DNA from: Leucaena leucocephala
Lineage: Eukaryota; Streptophyta; Magnoliopsida; Fabales; Fabaceae
Direction of reading: 5' to 3'
Assembly (NCBI GenBank): GCA_037074615.1
Contig: CM073562.1
Location: 6,805,001 to 6,869,000, forward strand
Length of the DNA stretch: 64,000 nt
A program made the position numbers and the translations under genes. Shown one piece after another: positions 32,524 through 45,530 of this stretch (position 1 is the stretch's first letter; every line of letters begins with the position of its first letter). The notes beneath the pieces are model-generated. The model had not been told where the DNA came from. It did no database searches and saw nothing but the letters and a program-made list of their open reading frames with translations.

Positions 32524-34478
32524 TGTAAGGAATTGAAAGACACGCAGCGGAAATTATCTTAAAAATTGTTCATTCCTTGCCAGGATCTACCGTATGTGTT
32601 TAAGTCAAGTGGGAAGAAGCATTACCCTCAGTGTGTCTCAGCGACTTCCACAGCTTTCGGTCACGACGTTCACAGCTTCTCTCTGCGCCTCGTGCTCCCT
32701 TTCTGATCACAAGAAGTCGACGACTCAGGTCAGCTTCCTCTACTGGTATCCACACGAACAGCTTTTCAACCACGAACGACGTGCTAGCGTCTCTTGTCCC
32801 TCCAGGGCTTTCTCAAGAGTTCGTCCTCTCCGTCTCTATTTCAGCAGTTTCTTATCTGCAAACCTTTTGCAGAGTCCCCTTCGGCCTTTCTGTGTTCTAT
32901 GTGTGTGTCTCTTCAAAAACGTAGCTCCTAATATTAGATATATAGGATGCTCTGCGTTTTCCCTAACCGAAAAGGATTTTAGGAGTTAATCTTATATTAA
33001 TTCCGAAAATAATACAATATCATATATTGTATAATTTTATAAGAAACTAATTAAATAAATAATATTAAATCCGTCCCACAGATTTAATTACCTATTTATT
33101 TAACTTTAAATAAAGATGAGACTGAACTATATTTGATTTATTCTCATAAAACAAATTTGAGATATCCTATCAATTTGAATTTCAAATTCAAACATGATAG
33201 GGATTTAATTTATCCTTAAAAATAAATCTTATAAATATCTCTTATATGAGATATCCTATCAATTTGAATTTTGAATTCAAACGTGATAGAGATTTAATTT
33301 ATCCTTATAAATTAAATCTTATAAATATCTCTTATATGAGATATCCTATCAATTTGAATTTCGAATTCAAACGTGATAGAGATTTAATTTATCCTTATAA
33401 ATTAAATCTCATATATCTCATATATGAGATATCCTATCAATTTGAATTTCGAATTCAAACGTGATAGAGATTTAATTTAACCTTATAAATTAAATCTCAT
33501 ATATCTCATATATATATAATATATATATACGAATTTATATATATATGAATATAAATATAAATAAATATATATACATTCACCTGGATCATTCATTGAATCT
33601 GGACATGTCTTAGATTCAATGAATCTGGACATCATAGCTCGTGTTGGGCTATTTTGTGTGCGACCCTATAGGCCCATATGAAGTTGGCAGTGGGCCATTT
33701 GCTATACTAGCCCACAAGTCGCAAGCGGTCTCTAGCAAGACATAACGACTACCCAAATCATATGAGGATCGATAAACGATGTAACCTTTTATACAACCAT
33801 ATCATGTCCCTTCTGTCACGCGATATTTTGGTCATGGATGAGCATGGATAATGTCATCCTCCTATTCCCGACCGTTACTTTCTCGATCCCTGAGTAGTCT
33901 GACTATAGAAATGGAACTACCTTTCCATTACAGTATGTCCATATATTTCTCAGACTCACTTATCGAGGGGCCCAGTAATATCTCTCCACGAATGTGAGGG
34001 ACAAATTCCATCTTGACCATTCACATTCCTCCGCATCAAAAACCACTAAGCCCGAACATAGTCTTTATGATCACTCGGTCAAAAGTGACTTTTGACTAGG
34101 TCAAAGCTGAGCGTTTTGTCATGTAGGAATCCATGATGATCTCAGGTCAAAGGGCATGTTGATATGGTTTGTATATGAGAGAAGCTTATGACGTTACCCA
34201 TGCAGTTCTCTCATAGCGGGTCGGTCCAACACCCTGTACTCTTATATGTGCTTATGACTTTGATTTATATCTCTATACATCTTCAAAGTCATACTGGTCT
34301 TATTTCATCTGTGCTCCCACATAGATGATCGACCAGGGACATTTAGGATAATATCATGAATTATCCAAGGATGGTTATCATAGTAAACATGCAAATAATA
34401 TGATAACTCAATTAATAAATTCATAAATCAATAATGTTCATAAGACAATGATTGGCCCCTAGGGCACGATTTCCAACA
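32524..34478 (-). mobile_element. Solo LTR of an Angela/Tork-like copia element (1955 bp)
   Basis: Exact 5-bp duplication TAAAC flanks it at 32519-32523 and 34479-34483. Ends are TGTAAGGAATTG and TTCCAACA on the plus strand. Read on the minus strand it starts TGTTGGAAATCGTGCCCTAG, a start I associate with long-LTR plant copia elements of the Angela/Tork group. There is no interior and no second LTR, so it is a solo LTR left by recombination. The open frames at 32594-32989 and 33246-33464 are LTR sequence, not genes. Confidence 0.85.
33159..33516. repeat. Minisatellite, about 89-bp unit, four copies
   Basis: The phrase GAGATATCCTATCAATTTGA begins at 33159, 33248, 33338 and 33426, giving periods of 89, 90 and 88. 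Each unit includes a near-palindrome around TTTGAATTTCGAATTCAAA. The array lies inside the solo LTR. Confidence 0.9.
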
Positions 34479-37039
34479 TAAACATGATCTCTATCTCTAA
34501 TTCCTCACGTGTCTTAATCCTTTGCACCATGGAATGAACCTGTGGGGATGGTTGTGACATGAGAAAGGGGTGAGATTTCAGTGAAAATCTCAGTAATAAA
34601 TAGTACCCCAAATAATGTATGTAACTATATGCTCAGTGTTAAAAATGCTTGCTTACTATGATCATGCTTGCATAATGACATGCTTCTATGCTTCATACTT
34701 ATAACATATTTCCATAGCATAAAAATAAATAGATCTTCAATCATACATGCTTCACATAATCAAGTCAAGCCAACAACACATCAACAAGACTCAAGTATTA
34801 AGCATACAAGTTTAGGTATAAGTTTACTACCTCTTTATCACTTTTCCATAAACTTTTCCTTCTTACTTTGTGATTCCTTATCCATGCCAATTAAGGTCTA
34901 AACATGACACAATAATGTACTATTACAATTCCATTCTAATTAGGTTCAAACTTGACTTCACTAACTTAGTTTCAATTTCCTAAACTAATAAGCTCCTATC
35001 TTTAATTTTTCTTTAATTATCTTGCCCTTTGAATTAAATTGTACCTTGACCATATCCCACACAATTTTGCCCAAGGAATCCAAATATGAAGTCAAAATTT
35101 ATAAATTCCTACTCCTCCTTGGTGATCTGGAAAGAACAGAACCATGACATAGTTTTTTTTTAAATTCCACTTTTGATTTTAATTCTTTCAACTCTTGTCC
35201 CTTGACTCAGTCCTATACAAATTTTTCTTCTGGACTCAATGGAATCATTAGAATCATCAAAATCATATTCCTTAGTGATGTTCATGGTCTATAAAGAACC
35301 AAAAATCTATGACAATTACTTCCAAAAATTCCATCTTTGATTCCGATACTTCCAATCCGTGTTCCTTGGCATTTCCCCACATGATTTTGCCTTCATAATA
35401 CTTTGGAAGCATCACAATCATCATCAAAATTCTTCCCCATAGATTTCTAGGTCAGACTGAAACAAGCACATATGTGGGAAAAATCAAGATTCACAAATTA
35501 ATTGAAGCTACAACTAGTAATATAAGCTTGTCTAGACTTTAATGTCATGTTTCTATCTTCATTTTCTTCCTCCCTCATTCATGACCAGTTTCAGCAGCCA
35601 CAAAGAAAAGGGAATTCCCACAGTTTTATCCATTAAAACCTCAAGATTAAGCTCCTAAATTGCAAGAATAAAAGCTAGGATCAACTACTTACCTTGATCT
35701 CTTGCAAGCTTGATCACTTAGGCTCTTTGTTGTTGCTTTTCTTTTAGGTTTGAGTGAAAATTTTGGCATAATCTCCCCATGGTCATGCTGCACAAAATTG
35801 AAGGGAATGGAGAGGGTATTTATAGCCCATTTTTGGGGTTGGATGGACCATTATACCCCTTAATTTTCTAATTATTTCATGGTCTAAACTTGCTTATCAT
35901 TCGTTAGTTTCTAGATTAATTAAACTTAATCATCATTATATTAATTATTACATTATTTTAATGTAATGAAGAACACGTGAAAATTCTTCTCCTTTGTATG
36001 GTTTAACATGTGGCTCAAGGTGGGTCCCTTTGGGACACCTTGTATAGCCAACTCATAAGTCTTGAAACATCCTTCCTTTTTCTCTATTTTTTTCTTTCTC
36101 TAAACATTTCATAAAATGTCATAAAAATCCTTTGGGGTTTAAATCAAATCTTGGCTCCTTGGGCCTCTAGTGTGACGTTATGTTGGGCCTTATTTGCGTC
36201 CAATTCATAAGTTGGCCCAATTCCCTATAAATAACCCTAATAAACTTCATCAGGTAATTATATTTTACTAAAAAATTTTAAATATTATTTTAATTGCACT
36301 TGATCAACTATTGGGGCATGTTTTTAATTCACCTAGGATGCCAACTTGTGTCTCTGATCAAGCAAACTAGTTTGATGGCTCAAGTATCCAAAACTTTCCC
36401 CAAAAACCTTTATCGGGTTGCCCTATTTCACCTTAAATTCTATTAGAAATTTTACATAGCTTCTTTTTTAGTTTTATCAATTTTATAAATTCTTATAATT
36501 AATATAATAATTTTTTGTAAAATTTCATCTGATTCTGTGATCGAAAAGGCCCTATAAAAATTTCTAAACTTTAGAATTTAATATTAATTATTTAGGACCT
36601 CAATTGAAATTCTAAAAAATATGGGTCTACTAAATCTTGTCCACTATTTAATAGTAAAATTTTAGGCAGTTTTGGGTAATTTCTTACTTAACTTCCTCAT
36701 AATTACAGTTTCCCCCCTAAATTTGGCAAATTACAATTTAGTCCCTGAATTTACCAAATTCTATTTTAGTCTGTTACTACACTTTTTGGAATTCCAGTTT
36801 AGTACCTAAAATATCAAAACTCCATTTAGGTTCTTTTCTATTTTTCTTTGATTTTTTTATTTAACTTTAATTCAACTGACATTTACCTCCCTTTTTTTTT
36901 ATAATTTTACATCTTCCTTCCTTTCTGTAATTTAAACCTAATCTAATCGTTATATTTTCTTGCATTCATCATCATGATCCCTTCATAATCTCTTTCCTCT
37001 ATTAGTCTAATACATATAGAGAAAAACTAGGATGTGACA

Positions 37040-40000
37040 ACACACGCTGGCCAGGGAGGCGTGTGGTGTTATGATTGGCCAACCCACTAGAGTTTTGCTG
37101 TCAATAGAACTGCGCGTGAAGCTTACTTGACATTAAAAATTCGTTGGTGTTCAATGTTTTGGTGTGTTTTGGCCACATCTCGCACGTTCGTTTGCTTTCG
37201 TTTATGTTGTTATTAGACGCTTTTGGTCTATTTTGTGTTGTCTTTGTTGTTTGTGACTTCTCTGCCATTTATGACTTTGTTAGTAGCTCCCGTAAAACTA
37301 TATTAATTAGGTAATATCTTTTTTCTCTAGTTGTTGTTTGTTTGCTTTCATTTTCATTAATGACATCTTTGATGGCTAAGACCAAGATTACCGCAATTTC
37401 TGAGGTGGTTCCAGTAGTAACTAAGATTAATGAATACCAATTAACTTAGAAAATTATATGGATTAGAGAAAATCTATTTGTATCTATTTTGAAGTATTAA
37501 TAAGGAAGATCGCTTGACTAATAATCCCCCAAAAGAGAAAGATGCTTATCGCAAGTCATGGTTAAGGGATGATGCATTATTTCTTTTACAAATTCATATC
37601 TCTATTAATAGTGAGATTATGCCTTTTATTACTCATTTTGAATTTGTTAAAGAACTAATGGACTACTTGGAACTCTTATACTCATAAAGAATAATATCTC
37701 TCGAATATACGAGATTTGTATATCTTTCTATCGCTTTGAGATACCAGATGACTGTCCCCTTATGGCTTTCTTTATGGACTTTAAAGGAATGTATGAAGAG
37801 ATACATGCCCTCATGCCTATTTCTGATGAGATAAAGGTTAATGTGTCTGACCTAGAGCAGATGGCTACCATGAGTTTTCTTATGTTCTCAAATTTTATCT
37901 AGGGCTTAACTCCCCTTTCTTGAAAAATCCTTCTTTCATGTACTGAGAACTGGACAAACCTCTTCACTAGCCTCTATTGCGCCTACTAGCATGTTACTCT
38001 ATCAAGGTCATAATGATAATTGTGGGCCACCTAATCATTGTGGTTCTACACCAAGTGATCCTAATTAGGCGTCAAAGGATGTGATCTATTACTACTGTAA
38101 GGAACTGGGTCATACGAAATATACGTGTCATAAACTTTAAAACAAACAAAAGTGACCGAACTTTGCACATGTGGCTACAACATCTAATAACACGGTTACC
38201 ATTTATACTATTGAATATGCTTAATTAAAGTATGTCAATCCTCCTATGAGTGCTGCTATTGTAATAGGTAATGAGGCTACTGCCCTTGTCTCTTCTTCCT
38301 CCTAATAAATCACAGACTTTGGTACTACTGACCACATGACAAGTAACTGTTATCTCTTCTTCACTTATAATTCTTATGCCAACCCTTATAATATCACCAT
38401 TACGGACAATTCCCAATCTCGCGTTATTCGCCCTGGCACTGTTAAACCTACCTATTCTATTCATTTGGAATATGTGCTCAATGTCCCTAACCTTGCGTTT
38501 AACATTTTATCCCCTGGTAAACTTACTCATGAACTAAATTGTTGGGTCTCATTTTTTCCTGACCATTTCTTGATACATGATCTTTTGATAAAAAAGATTA
38601 TTGGTAAAAGTTACAAATCTGGCGGTTATTACTTCCTTGACAATTAGGGGTCTCGTGCGGTAACTTGTACCGGTAGTGTCACTCCTTTTGAAGCACATTA
38701 TCGTTTAAGTCATTTATCTTTATCTTCTTTGAAAAAGGTTTATACTCATTTTTAGCATTTATCATTATTAGATTGTGAGTCATGTCAATTTGCTAAACAT
38801 TATCTTTCTTCTTTTTCTAGTATCTCAAGTCAATAAACGGGCTTCGTCTCCTTTTGAGTTAGTACACTCCAATATTTAGGGTTCATATCCAACTGAGTCC
38901 AATGTTGGTGTCAAGTACTTTATTACATTTATTGATGATTATTCTTGTATTACTTGGTTATATTTAATAAAAAAATATTCTGAGTTGTTCTCTCACTTTT
39001 ATACCTTTACTGCCAAAATTAAAAGTCAATTCAATACCTCTATCCATACCTTGCACAGTGATAATGCTAAAGAATTTTTTTTGAATCATTTCTCTCTTTT
39101 ATGCTTCAAAATAGATTTGTACATTAATCTTCTTGTGTGGATACACCAACTCATCATGGTTTTGTCGAAAGAAAAATTTACTGCTTATTAGAAGTTGCCC
39201 TCATACTATTATTTCAAATGTAGGTTCGAGAACCTTTTGGGTAGATGCGTTCTCTACTACTTGCTTTCTCATTAATTGTATGCCTTTTTTTGTTTTTGAT
39301 AGTCATATTCCCTACACCAATCTTTTTTCTTCCAAATCTTTGTTTCCCATTGATCCTAATATTTTTGTTATGTTTGTTTTGGTTGAGATGTGCATTCTAC
39401 TATCTTTAAATTAGATCCTAAATGCCTCAAGTGTGTCTTTCTTGGCTACTCTCGTATTTAGAATGGTTATCGATATTTCTCTCATACTCTTAATTGTTAT
39501 CTAGTTTCTACAGATGTTACTTTTTAAAAATCTATTTGCATATTTTGCTTCTAAACTTCTGCTCCTCCTTCTCCACCTGCAGAGAAGGATACTCTTCTAG
39601 TATCTTTTATTATTCCCTTATCATCACCGCCCCCATTTCCCATACCGGCACCTATCAACCACATTTGTCTCAGGTTTATACTAGACATTTGAAGGAAAAT
39701 AATACTACTTTTGTGCCATATTCTGCTTCACTATTGTTTGCTTTGTCATTAGATCCTGTAGAGAGCATTATTCACCTTGAGCCCGACTCGATTCTTGACT
39801 CTGAGATACCTCGTGTTCTAAATCCAGATCCCTCACTTGATTTACCCATTACCCTCTACAAAGGTAAACATATTTGTGCCTACCTTATTTGTTCTTTTAT
39901 TTCATATAACTATCTCTCCTCAGCTTCTCGTACCTTCATTACCTCTTTAGACACTATTTTAGTACCTTACTCCCTTCCTGAAGCCTTGTTCTACTCGAAT

Positions 40001-41500
40001 TGGCATACTACTATGGATGAGGAGATGTCGGCCTTTGATCGTACTTGCACGTGGACCTTAGTGGATTTACCATCAGGAAAGAAAGTAATTGGGTGTAAAT
40101 GGGTGTTAACCCCTAAATCTAAGACTGATGACAACCTTGAAAGCCTTAAGGCTCACCTTGTTACTGAAGGCTATGCTCATAAGTATGGTATTGACTACCC
40201 TGAGACTTTTTCTACTTTAGCCAAGCTCTCCTCTGTTCATCTCTTTATCTCTCTAGCCATTACTTATAGTTGGGATCTACCTCAACTAGATATAAACAAT
40301 GCCTTAAAGAAGTATACATGGAGAACCACTAGGTTTTGTTGCTCAAAGGGAGCGTGGTAAAGTATATGGTTTAAAGCAAAATCCCCAGGTATGGTTTGAT
40401 AGATGTAGTACTGTTGTGAAGGACTTTGGCTTATGCCAGAGTAAGTGTGGTCATTCTGTATTCTATCAGAGAATAAGTACTGGCATGATTCTACTAGTTA
40501 TGTATGTCGATAACATTATGATTACGAGGAGTGATACCTATAGGATCTCATCACTCAACTCATTGCTTAACTCCCACTTTCAGATGAAGGATATGGGTTT
40601 ATTAAAGTACTTCCTGGGGATTGAAGTCATTAGGAGTAGGAAGGGCATCTTATTAACTTAGAGAAAATATGTTCTTGATATGCAAAAAGAAACTGAAAAA
40701 CTAGGAGGTTCCCCAACTAGTTTTCCTATAGTTTATAATCTTCTGCTTGATGTTGATGGTAGTATACTGTATGAAAATTCTGTTCAAGCTGTTAAGAGTA
40801 AGTCATTTAAGAACCCAAAGAGGTATATGAGATTGATTGACAAATTGAATTATCTTACAGTGACCCGTCCTGATATTACTTATCCAGTGAGTATTCTTAG
40901 ACAATTTATGGTCTCGCTAACTATTCGACAGTGGAAAACCTTAGATATGTGTTACATTACTTAAAGGGATATCTAGGTTGTGGGATATTGTACAAGAATC
41001 ATTACCAAATAGATATTGAGTATTTTTGTGATATCGATCATGGTGGATCAAAAGCCACAAGACAGTCCACTATATAATACTGTGTTTTTTAGGAGAAAAT
41101 TTGGAATCTTGGAGAAGTAAGAAACTTAATGTGGTGTCACGATTGAGTGCATAAGTAGAATACAGATCCATGGCATAATCTATATGCGAGATAGTATGGA
41201 TATATCAATTACCGAAGGAGGTTGGCCTTAAAACCTCATTACCTATAAAGCTGTGGTGTGATAATAAAACTGACTTACACAACTTCTAATTTTGGTATTC
41301 CAAGTAAGCACAAAACTTGTTGAGATTGACTGTCATTTTATTCAAGACAAGCCCAAGGAAAAAATTATCTCTATAGAGCATGTGGGATCCAGTGATCAAC
41401 TCGGTGATGTCCTCACCAAAGCTCTTAATAGGATTCTAGTTGAATATCTTTGTAATAAATTTGGGCATGATTGATATATGTACTCTAACTTGAGGGGGAG
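37040..41500 (+). pseudogene. Copia gag-pol remnant
   Basis: After a leader (37040-37371), gag starts near ATG 37372 (MAKTKITAISEVVPVV) and is broken by stops. A knuckle reads YYYCKELGHTKYTC (first Cys lost) near 38096. The protease reads DFGTTDHM where DSGATDHM is expected. Integrase traces follow with FIDDYSCITWLY and TLHSDNAKEF (38920-39075). RT begins near 40000 (EEMSAFDRTCTWTLVDLP) and the catalytic box reads YVDN instead of YVDD (40503-40514). RNase H and the C-terminal block (VGSSDQLGDVLTKAL, 41378-41425) follow. Multiple stops and frameshifts make it inactive. Confidence 0.85.
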
Positions 41501-41662
41501 TGTAGAGATATTATAAGATATTTAAAATCCTGTAATTAGTATATAGGATAATATATGATATTATTTCATTAATATCTAAGATTCTTCATTGTGTATATAT
41601 ACCCTTTCAGAATATCAATAAAGTACAATTATTTTTCATCATATTTTCTCTCTAAAATAATG
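41501..41662 (+). repeat. Right LTR of copia element (162 bp)
   Basis: Starts TGTAGAGATATTATAAG directly after AACTTGAGGGGGAG and ends TCTCTCTAAAATAATG before the GTTTT duplication. It contains an AATAAAG-like signal and a TATATATACC stretch typical of short copia LTRs. Confidence 0.8.
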
Positions 41663-44347
41663 GTTTTCATGTATCTTTCTTCAAAAACACTGGTTTCTAG
41701 TTAAAGATGTTATTAAATTGGTTTGTCACTTTTGGGAATCTAAACATATCCTTACTAGTATAAATAAAATTGTGATTACCCTTATTCCCAAGACTGAGTG
41801 GACCCAAAACATGTTTGATTTTAGACCTATCAACCTCTACAATGTTATGTATAATATTATCTCCAAAGTTCTTTGCAATTGGCTTAAAGGTTCACTTGCT
41901 AAAGTGATTATTCCTACTCAATGTGCTTTTTTGAAAGGCCGGTTAATCTATGATAATATTATGTTGGCAGCTAACATACTTTGTCAAATTCACTCAGCTA
42001 GTAGGAGATTAAGGAAATTGGCTACTTTTAAAGTGGATTTCACTAAAGCTTTTGACAAACTTTCTTGGTAATTCATTAGAACTATTATACATAGAATAGG
42101 CTTTCCGTTAAAGTGGTTAAATCTGATTCAGCAATGCATTTATTAGGTTAAATATTAGGTTCAATTTAATGGAAGGCTATCTTCTAGTATATTACCTAAG
42201 CGTGGTATTAGACAAGGAGATCCACTCTCTCCATACATTTACATTATGGTTGCTAATATCCTTTCATGTCCCATTCATGTTTATGAATCAAATAATCGTT
42301 CGAAGGATATCAAAATTTGTAATGCGGTTAGACCTATTTCTCATCTCTTGCATATAGATGATTCTATTTTTTTCTTTGAAAGTTCTTATGGTTGTTGTTC
42401 TTTAGTCCTTTCAACTCTAAAAACCTATTATCTGTGGTCGAGGCAATCGATTAATATGTCTAAATCTACTTTGGTCTTTAGTCCAAGTACTAATTTATAG
42501 CTCAGAAATGACATTGCAAGAGCCTTCAACATCCATTACTCTTCACAATTAGGCAAATATCTTGGAACTTAGATTGATATAGGAAGGATTAAAGCCTACA
42601 TCCATCAGTAAATGCTTGAGAATATTGATTAAAGAACAAATGTTTGGCAAGCTAAACTACTATCCCAAGCTTCTCGTCTCACATTATTAAGATTAGTACT
42701 CTCATATGTCAATTCTCATATCCTAACTGGTATCATCATCCCCTCTCATATTTGTAACAAAGTGGACAATTTTTCTGGGTTTTATTGGTGATTATAAGTA
42801 AATACATCTTTTGAACAAAAAGTCTCTTTATAGGCTAGTTGATCAAGGAGGTCTTGGACTTAGACCTTTGTTTACTTTTAATACGGCAATGATGGCTAAA
42901 CAAATCTGAAGGATTATTTCTGCTAATCACAATTTAATATTATTTTCCACCTTAAGGGTCAAGTACATTGATGAGTCCTTTGTTAGCCTGCTAAAAAAAC
43001 CATATAGCTCATCATGGGTTTGGAAATGTATCTTGGAGTGCAAAGACATTATTGCTAGCCGTATTCATTGGTTTGTGGGTTCTGGTAGGTCTATTCCTTT
43101 AAATCACCCTAAGTGGTGGTCAATGCAAGTCTCTCCAAATAATTCTTCTCACCTTAGCAGTGTTTCAGATTTAATTATGCATGCCCTTTGTTCTTGGAAT
43201 GAGCAAAAATGGAATATACCTCTCATAAAAGACTATACCCCCCACACGTTACGGTAGACATCATCAATACTCCTTTGCCCTTAACACCCTCTTTAGATCG
43301 TCTGATTTGGAATGGGAATGCTTCAGGCATTTATTCTGTCAAAAAAGGTTTTCAACTACTTTTTAACTCTGATATTTCTATTGCAGATAGTGACCCATTT
43401 TGGAAATTCCTGTGCAGTATTTCCCTTCCTTTTACGCAACTGTTATTTATTTGGAAATTACTTCATGATTAGATTCCTGCCATTGAAATTCTTAGGAAAC
43501 ATCATCTCAATGGTTCGAGTCAAGGTGTATTTGGCTGTACTTGTGAGAAGACTATCATTCATATCTTCATCACTTATCCTTTTGCCAAAGCTAAATGGTA
43601 TGGGTGCTTCTCAATTAAATTGGGGAACTTAAGCAATTATGATTTCAAGAGGTGGCTTAGATGTATTCTTCTCGAGCTTGCTAAAGATAGTGATTACAGC
43701 CTCCTCAAAGGAATTATTATCTTGATCGATACTTTATGGTTCAAAAGAAACAAGATTCTTCATCAAGGCAATTATGAGTTTCTAGACAAAGTCATCAGGG
43801 AAATCATTGGTCAAATCAAATTCTATATTGCTTGTGTGAATTCCCTGTACATACTGCAAGAAACGTGCCAATCCCTACCATAATTTTAATGATGCCCTTG
43901 ATCATAAGGGATGGGTCATCGTCATGAAAAAATCATTGAGCTCTGACAGGGAAACAATTTGTCATATTCTCATCTGGGTTCATGGTGATGTTCTTCGTCA
44001 GCTTCTATGCAAGAAAAAGGAGCTTTACTCTTGACTTTTTTCACTATTTATGTCTAAGGGCATGTCTCCTTTGGATCAGAAGTTTCATTAGAACTAAAAA
44101 TATGAAAGTCTACGGTTATAAATTGGATGTGTTGGAAGCAACTTACTCAAGGAAAATGCTCTATCTCAACATTTTGGTGTGGTTGTGATAAAGGATATTA
44201 AGTTATTATTAAGCTCTTATCTTAGTTACCGTATCCTTTCCAAACCTTTTGATAATTCCTTTTATCGTTCTCTTTCATCTTTTGTTTACTTTTCAGTTGT
44301 AAGATCTTGTTTTGTTAATGATAATTTTGTCTTATAGAAAAAAAAGT
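41663..44347 (+). mobile_element. L1-type LINE, 3' part (RT to tail)
   Basis: Continuation of the LINE at 22490-25028. It shows RT blocks (IPK, FRPINLYNVMYNIISKVL, FKVDFTKAFDKLSW at 41770-42071), RGIRQGDPLSPYIYIM on another phase, and a catalytic box reading HIDD where FADD is usual (42351-42362). A zinc-binding RT C-terminal region follows (GIYSVKKGFQLLF to FGCTCEKTIIHIF, about 43325-43570), then a further C-terminal segment to about 44200. A short A-rich run at 44338-44347 may be the tail. Many stops and frameshifts. Confidence 0.82.
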
Positions 44348-44379
44348 TTAACAGACAAAAAGAGTATATCATTCATTAG

Positions 44380-44640
44380 TACAATATATAGTGCTATCTC
44401 ATTAAAAACTTTGCTAGGAATTGATGTGATTTATCCATATAAAAAACTTTAAGACATTTCTTAATCTAAGTCAAAATTTTGTTTTTCCCAAATCCTTCAT
44501 CTCAAATTTTTCTTTAAACAATTTATAACTTTTGCAAGCTCTTATGTAGTTCCAATAATATTTATGTCATCAACTAAAGAACAATTATAACAAGTTCATT
44601 TCTAAATCCTTTCATAAAAATATGTGGACAGATTTGGTCC
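44380..44640 (-). pseudogene. Copia RT fragment, isolated
   Basis: The minus strand preserves a copia RT stretch: a VDDINIIGT-like palm motif near 44570, then KKFEMKDLGK-like and FYMDKSH-like words in broken frames down to 44420. No LTRs adjoin it. A 24-bp direct duplication (CCATTTTATATCATTTCTCT) lies at its upper edge, 44639-44690. Confidence 0.6.
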
Positions 44641-44690
44641 ATTTTATATCATTTCTCTAATTCCATTTTATATCATTTCTCTAATAGATA

Positions 44691-45530
44691 TTCGATAAGT
44701 CAGGTATACCACATAATACTATTATTATATGTTTTGTTTTGATGATGTAAAATAAAGTAGTAAAAAAATTTGCATGATATCTGCTACATGTTTTATTATA
44801 TCTATATTGTGTATTCTGCCTCTTGATCTATTATTGTCTTTGGTCTTGACAAAATTGTTTTATCAAAGACCTTTGTCATATGCATGATTTTATACTAAAT
44901 CATATATATCATCATGAATATTGATATTGAACTAATTATTTGATGACACAAATGGTGGGAGGGATAGTAATAAATTCTAAAATTAGATATATGGTAATAG
45001 GATCTAGAAAATATTATAAAAAAATAATGATTCTATCTTAAGTTGTCCAAAACTAAAACATGAGTGTACATTAAGAGTTAACTGTAAATATCTATTCATA
45101 CTACACTCGATAGGAAGAAAAGATGGTCTAAGAAGAGCTTATATTTATAAACTTGGATTCATCAAAAAATAGATTATCCGTAAGCAGAAAGAGATGTATT
45201 AAAGAGGAGAAAGAAATCCTGTTATGGATCAAATATTATGAAGTAGTGAGAAGATTAATAAGATGTGCTCAAGAGGTTTCTATCTTTTACTTCTTAAGTC
45301 ATAGATCAATTATAGGATAGTTTGAGGAAGAGCAAATTAATGTGCTGAAAATTATCCATTTCATGATTTGAAAAGGAATTTTATTAGTTAAGTGAAATTA
45401 ATTAAAATAATTCATTTGGATCCACACTACTCCATTATTTCTAAATAGAATCATTAATATATTTCCTCTCACTCCTTTACTCTATCCCCTATCAAACATT
45501 TAAGTGGTAAAAATTAATAGAAATTAAATA
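44691..45530. other. AT-rich spacer, no gene seen
   Basis: No recognisable domain on either strand. Some mixed-composition sequence at 45100-45350 may be old transposon interior, but nothing can be named. Confidence 0.4.

Larger units (their letters stand above)
25216..37039 (-). mobile_element. Ty3/gypsy element with about 3.1-kb LTRs
   Basis: Long direct repeats at 25216-28325 and 31978-37039 (the latter holding a 1960-bp insertion) flank a short interior. A minus-strand purine tract TTTAAGGGGGACAAA adjoins 28325, preceded by TTTTGAGGACAAAATTT as in chromovirus-type gypsy elements. The primer binding site lies at 31962-31973. So the left repeat is the 3' LTR and the right the 5' LTR. The flanks are TGACA and ACACA, only 3 of 5 alike, so the target duplication is eroded. 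The 3.65-kb interior is too short for a full gag-pol and has no sustained frame. Confidence 0.82.
31978..37039 (-). repeat. 5' LTR of gypsy element, interrupted
   Basis: Starts TATTACATCC (mutated TG end) and ends GATGTGACA. The segments 31978-32523 and 34484-37039 together match the left LTR. The break lies at an exact TAAAC duplication around the solo LTR. Confidence 0.82.
25029..41662 (+). mobile_element. Ty1/copia element, split by nested gypsy insertion
   Basis: The element starts at TGTTATACG (25029) and ends at AAAATAATG (41662), flanked by the exact 5-bp duplication GTTTT (25024-25028 and 41663-41667). The target is the L1 RT frame, which reads GHDGF before and HVSFF after. A primer binding site follows the left LTR, and the purine tract GAGGGGGAG precedes the right LTR at 41501. 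The polyprotein remnants lie at 37372-41475. Everything between 25216 and 37039 belongs to younger insertions. Confidence 0.85.

Noticed and set aside
32594..32989. 131-codon and 97-codon open frames, Ser/Cys/Phe-rich
   Set aside because: Both lie entirely inside the solo LTR and overlap in two phases. GC-richer U3/R DNA gives long chance frames.
33246..33464. 72-codon open frame with repeated peptide MRYPINLNFEFKRDRD
   Set aside because: It is a translation of the 89-bp minisatellite inside a solo LTR; the peptide repeat follows the DNA repeat and has no start context.
41178..41280. Possible intact copia RNase H
   Set aside because: Key residues and frame are broken by several stops around 41075-41290; only the final C-terminal block is open.
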